Made by a program: the position numbers and the translations under genes | From: Cyanobacteria bacterium OH_CDB_20 | Lineage (GTDB): Bacteria; Cyanobacteriota; Vampirovibrionia; Gastranaerophilales; Gastranaerophilaceae | Assembly: GCA_023415935.1 (NCBI GenBank) | Contig: JAEZIX010000074.1 | Span: 1-34,506 of the forward strand | Direction of reading: 5' to 3' | Length of the DNA: 34,506 nucleotides | The notes under the pieces: model-generated | What the model was told of the DNA's origin: nothing | The model's database searches: none | The model's input: the letters and a program-made list of their open reading frames with translations, nothing else | Shown here: piece after piece, positions 31,762 through 34,506 of the stretch | Position numbering within the stretch: the first letter of the stretch is position 1 | Layout of the letters: every line of letters begins with the position of its first letter

Positions 31762-31851
31762 CGAATGCACCGGCAGCGTAAATTTGCCTATTATTTTAAG
31801 TCAAGTGGAAACGTTGTAAAAGGAAATGAGACAAGGATTAGAATGCATTCG
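31762..31851 (+). ncRNA. Candidate folded S10 operon leader
   Basis: CGAATGCA (31762-31769) is complementary to TGCATTCG (31844-31851), an 8-bp long-range helix closing a 74-nt domain in the leader. It resembles, in position only, the autoregulated S10 leader of enterobacteria. Confidence 0.35.
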
Positions 31852-31877
31852 TGCGTTAATGAAAAGGAAAGAAAAAT

Positions 31878-32195
31878 ATGAGCAATAGCACAAGACAAAG
31901 AATAAGAGTTTGCTTAAAAGCTTATGACCATAAACTTATAGATGTATCAGCGGCAAAAATCGTTGAAACAGCTAAAAGAACAGATGCAAAAGTAGCAGGG
32001 CCAATCCCTCTACCTACAAAAAGACGCATCTATTGTGTATTGAGATCACCACACGTTGATAAAAAATCAAGAGAACATTTTGAAATGAGAACTCATAAGA
32101 GAATTATCGACATCTATGATCCAACAGCACAAACAACAGAAGAGCTAAGTAGAATGGATCTACCAGCAGGTGTAGATATCGAAGTCAAGTTATAG
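31878..32195 (+). CDS. rpsJ: 30S ribosomal protein S10
   Basis: A 105-residue S10, a small-subunit head protein (NusE) also used in transcription antitermination. Typical start QRIRVCLKAYDHKLID, then GPIPLPTKRRIYCVLRSPHVDKKSREHFEMRTHKR and the C-terminal LPAGVDIEVKL. Length is standard. An AAAAGGAAAG ribosome site precedes the ATG. It heads the S10 operon here; the next gene rplC follows 117 nt later. Confidence 0.99.
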   Translation: MSNSTRQRIRVCLKAYDHKLIDVSAAKIVETAKRTDAKVAGPIPLPTKRRIYCVLRSPHVDKKSREHFEMRTHKRIIDIYDPTAQTTEELSRMDLPAGVDIEVKL

Positions 32196-32219
32196 GAATA
32201 ACTTAGCACATAACACATA

Positions 32220-32295
32220 CAATTTAATAGCGGGGAGCGCCCCCAAATGAATTGAATGTGATCTACGAGGCAAAAGAGGATAACGTAGCGCTCAC
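32220..32295 (+). ncRNA. Two-hairpin element between rpsJ and rplC
   Basis: First hairpin: CAATTTA (32220-32226) with TGAATTG (32248-32254), one G-T, capped by GGGG/CCCC (32232-32235 with 32240-32243). Second hairpin: GTGA-CTACG (32258-32267) with CGTAG-TCAC (32284-32295). The rplC ribosome site GAAAGG comes directly after. It has no T run typical of a terminator. Confidence 0.45.
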
Positions 32296-32312
32296 AAGAA
32301 GAAAGGTAAAAC

Positions 32313-32948
32313 ATGACTCTAGGCGTAATAGGAAAAAAATTAGGAATGACTCAGGTCTTTGATGAACAAGGACTTGCTATCCCTGTGACTGTTATCAAGG
32401 TTGACCCTTTGACAGTAACACAAGTAAAAACAGTTGATACAGATGGCTATAATGCTGTTCAAGTTGGTGTAGAATCAGCTAAAGAAAAGCATTTAACAAA
32501 AGCTGAAATCGGTCATTTCGCAAAAAATAAATTAGAAAACTTTAGACATCTTCAAGAATTCAGAATTGAAAATCCTGAAGATTACAAAGTCGGACAAACA
32601 ATCGACTTAACCGTATTATCTGAAGTTGCGAAAGTTGATGTAACAGGTAAATCAATAGGTAAAGGATTCCAAGGTACAGTTAAAAGATGGAATTTCTCAA
32701 GAGGACCTATGGCTCACGGTTCAAAAAACCATAGAGAACCTGGTTCAATCGGTGCAGGTACTACTCCTGGCCGCGTAATTAAAGGTAAAAAAATGGCTGG
32801 TAACATGGGTAACGAAAGAGTTACTATTACAAAATTATCAGTTGTAAAAGTGGACAGCGACAATAATTTACTTTTAGTAAAAGGTTCTGTACCAGGTACT
32901 GAAGGAAAATTAGTTACTGTTGTTCCATCAAGAACAAAATGGAACTAA
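32313..32948 (+). CDS. rplC: 50S ribosomal protein L3
   Basis: A 211-residue L3 that helps form the peptidyl-transferase centre. Starts LGVIGKKLGMTQVFDEQG and keeps the central loop motif GSKNHREPGSIGAGTTPGRV (bacterial length and spacing) before KGKKMAGNMGNERVTITKL. GAAAGG lies 7 nt before the ATG. It follows rpsJ by 117 nt and precedes rplD by 32 nt. Confidence 0.99.
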   Translation: MTLGVIGKKLGMTQVFDEQGLAIPVTVIKVDPLTVTQVKTVDTDGYNAVQVGVESAKEKHLTKAEIGHFAKNKLENFRHLQEFRIENPEDYKVGQTIDLTVLSEVAKVDVTGKSIGKGFQGTVKRWNFSRGPMAHGSKNHREPGSIGAGTTPGRVIKGKKMAGNMGNERVTITKLSVVKVDSDNNLLLVKGSVPGTEGKLVTVVPSRTKWN

Positions 32949-32980
32949 CTCCAAAGAACAATTAATAAGGAAATGAGAAA

Positions 32981-33616
32981 ATGACAAAAGAAGTTTCAAT
33001 ATTAAGCACAAGCGGAAAACCGGTAGGTCAAATTACACTTGACGAAAAAGTATTTGGAGTTGAGCCTAATTTGCACATTATGCATCTTGCTTTAAGAAGA
33101 CAATTAAACAACGGTAGAGCTGGAAGTGCTAATACAAAAACAAGATCAGAAGTTTCTGGTGGCGGAAGAAAGCCTTGGAAACAAAAAGGAACAGGCAGAG
33201 CAAGAGCAGGTTCTATCAGATCACCATTATTTGCAGGCGGTGGCGTAATATTTGGACCAAAACCAAGAGATTACAGCTTCTCAATGCCACAAAAAGCAAG
33301 ACAACTTGCGCTTAAATCAGCTTTATCAGCAAGAATCGCTAACACAATATTAGTTAAAGATTTTTCTGAAATTAAAGAAGCTAAAACAAAATTAATGGCT
33401 GAATCTTTAAAAGCATTAAAAGTTGAAGGTAAAATTCTTATCATCGCTGATGTAAAAGCAGCTGAAAATGCAAATATGGAATTAGCTGCAAGAAACTTGC
33501 CGAATGTAAGAATCATCTTACCTTCAAACTTAAACGTAAAGGATTTATTGGAAGCTGACAATGTTGTTATTACAGAAGCAGCTATCAAGGAAATAACTGA
33601 GAGGTTATCAAAATAA
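32981..33616 (+). CDS. rplD: 50S ribosomal protein L4
   Basis: A 211-residue L4, a large-subunit protein whose loop lines the exit tunnel. The conserved GGGRKPWKQKGTGRARAGS and SPLFAGGGVIFGPKPRDYS are present, and the C-terminal Rossmann-like half is complete. In E. coli L4 is the autogenous repressor of this operon. The stop overlaps the rplW start by 1 nt (TAATG). Confidence 0.99.
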   Translation: MTKEVSILSTSGKPVGQITLDEKVFGVEPNLHIMHLALRRQLNNGRAGSANTKTRSEVSGGGRKPWKQKGTGRARAGSIRSPLFAGGGVIFGPKPRDYSFSMPQKARQLALKSALSARIANTILVKDFSEIKEAKTKLMAESLKALKVEGKILIIADVKAAENANMELAARNLPNVRIILPSNLNVKDLLEADNVVITEAAIKEITERLSK

Positions 33617-33924
33617 TGAGCAACGTAAAACAAAATAAAGAAAGATTATACGATATCTTAAAAAGACCTATAATCACAGAAAAATCAATGACTGCAACTT
33701 CACTAAACCAATATACTTTCGAAGTATTAGAAGACGCAACAAAAATTGAAATTGCACAAGCAGTTGAATTAGCTTTTCCAGGAAGAAAAGTTAAGAAAGT
33801 GAGAACAGTTTATATGCCATCTCACGCTAAAAGAGTGGGTTATTCAGCAGGAAGAACTCAGTCTAGCAGAAAGGCTATCGTTACTATTGACGGAGAACCA
33901 ATAGAAGAATTAATAGGAGCATAA
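33616..33924 (+). CDS. rplW: 50S ribosomal protein L23
   Basis: A 102-residue L23 at the exit-tunnel mouth, docking site for trigger factor and SRP. Conserved RPIITEKSM and the C-terminal VKKVRTVYMPSHAKRVGYSAGR are present. The start overlaps the L4 stop. rplB follows after 5 nt. Confidence 0.98.
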   Translation: MSNVKQNKERLYDILKRPIITEKSMTATSLNQYTFEVLEDATKIEIAQAVELAFPGRKVKKVRTVYMPSHAKRVGYSAGRTQSSRKAIVTIDGEPIEELIGA

Positions 33925-33929
33925 CAACA

Positions 33930-34506
33930 ATGGCTATTAGAAAAATAAATCCAACATCTCCTGGCCAAAGAGGTATGATGAAAGCAGATTATGCTGAAGT
34001 AACAACTTCAACACCTGAAAAATCATTACTAAAACCTCTAAGAAAAAAGGCGGGTAGAAATAACACAGGTAGAATTACTTGCCGTCACAAAGGTGGCGGA
34101 CACAGACAAGCTTACCGTGTAATAGACTTCAAACGTGATAAATTCGGTGTTTCTGGAGTTGTGAAAACAGTCGAATATGATCCGAACAGAAACGTAAGAA
34201 TTTCACTTGTAGTATATGCAGATGGTGAAAAAAGATACATTTTAACTCCTCACGGCGTTAACGTAGGTGATAAAATTGTATCTGGCCCAGAAGCAGATAT
34301 CGTAGTAGGAAACGCACTTCCGTTGGAATTGATTCCTCTAGGTACAATGGTTCATAATATCGAAATGGTACCTGGAAACGGCGGCATACTTGTTAGAACA
34401 GCAGGTGCAGGCGCTCAATTAATGGCAAAAGAAGGCAACTACGTAACATTGAAATTACCAAGCTCAGAAATGAGAATGATAAGAAAAGAATGTTTGGCAA
34501 CAATCG
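33930..34506 (+). CDS. rplB: 50S ribosomal protein L2, 3'-truncated by window edge
   Basis: The first 192 residues of L2, a core protein needed for peptidyl-transferase activity and subunit joining. Begins MAIRKINPTSPGQRGMM, then LRKKAGRNNTGRITCRHKGGGHRQ, YDPNRNVRISLVVYADGEKRY and GAGAQLMAKEGNY, all standard for bacterial L2. About 80 residues remain outside the window. An AGGAGC (rplW end) lies before the ATG, giving tight coupling. Confidence 0.98.
   Translation, partial: MAIRKINPTSPGQRGMMKADYAEVTTSTPEKSLLKPLRKKAGRNNTGRITCRHKGGGHRQAYRVIDFKRDKFGVSGVVKTVEYDPNRNVRISLVVYADGEKRYILTPHGVNVGDKIVSGPEADIVVGNALPLELIPLGTMVHNIEMVPGNGGILVRTAGAGAQLMAKEGNYVTLKLPSSEMRMIRKECLATI

Noticed and set aside
1..34506. 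tRNA, rRNA, CRISPR, transposon or phage features
   Set aside because: No cloverleaf, spaced direct repeats, transposase or integrase motif was noticed on either strand.

Overview
The window is AT-rich bacterial chromosome with short intergenic gaps, sigma70-type promoters and frequent TTG starts. It encodes a diderm: a full RND efflux pump with a TolC-family outer-membrane channel, a flagellar cap protein (FliD), a YvyF-like flagellar-operon zinc-ribbon protein, and a pilin-like protein whose type III signal has the FTLAEVLI form. Together with the low GC this best fits a gut-type non-photosynthetic relative of cyanobacteria (Vampirovibrionia/Melainabacteria, Gastranaerophilales). That assignment is an inference from protein style and gene content; no rRNA gene lies here. 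I saw no tRNA, CRISPR array, insertion sequence or prophage, and most of the window looks like ordinary core chromosome.

Layout. 1-1949: the 3' part of a large calpain-like cysteine protease, cut by the window edge. 2043-3613: polyprenyl diphosphate synthase and signal peptidase I, overlapping by 4 nt. 6737-3620 (minus): a compact operon of an OB-HD nuclease (YhaM type), a secreted protein of unknown function, a CinA C-terminal/PncC-type deamidase and NAD isocitrate dehydrogenase. 7059-8828: fliD behind a structured leader, convergent with a YvyF-like protein plus formyltransferase operon (10213-8881), with a shared bidirectional terminator. 10419-13399: unknown protein, lepA, exported thioredoxin-like protein. 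13496-19629: membrane-fusion protein, RND permease, TolC. 19655-21728: a sensorless histidine kinase and a REC-GGDEF-REC protein in which only the last receiver keeps its phosphorylation residues. 21759-23240: pepA, convergent with tdk. 24597-24052: orphan pilin-like gene. 26469-25009: gatB, divergent from an ogt-type methyltransferase. 27903-26992: ketopantoate reductase. 28105-30046: secreted unknown, trxB and a small unknown gene. 30215-31585: dnaB. 31878 to the end: the S10 ribosomal operon (rpsJ, rplC, rplD, rplW, rplB), running off the edge.

The less ordinary material is (i) the calpain-like protease, (ii) the soluble kinase paired with a response protein carrying a pseudo-receiver and a degenerate GGDEF domain directly behind an efflux operon, (iii) RNA-like folded leaders before fliD, rpsJ and rplC and a folded block between gatB and the pilin gene, and (iv) several genes whose -10 box sits 6-7 nt before the ATG, which implies leaderless mRNAs. 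I found no clear new multi-gene system such as a defence island; the kinase/pseudo-receiver pair and the fliD leader are the best candidates for undescribed regulation.
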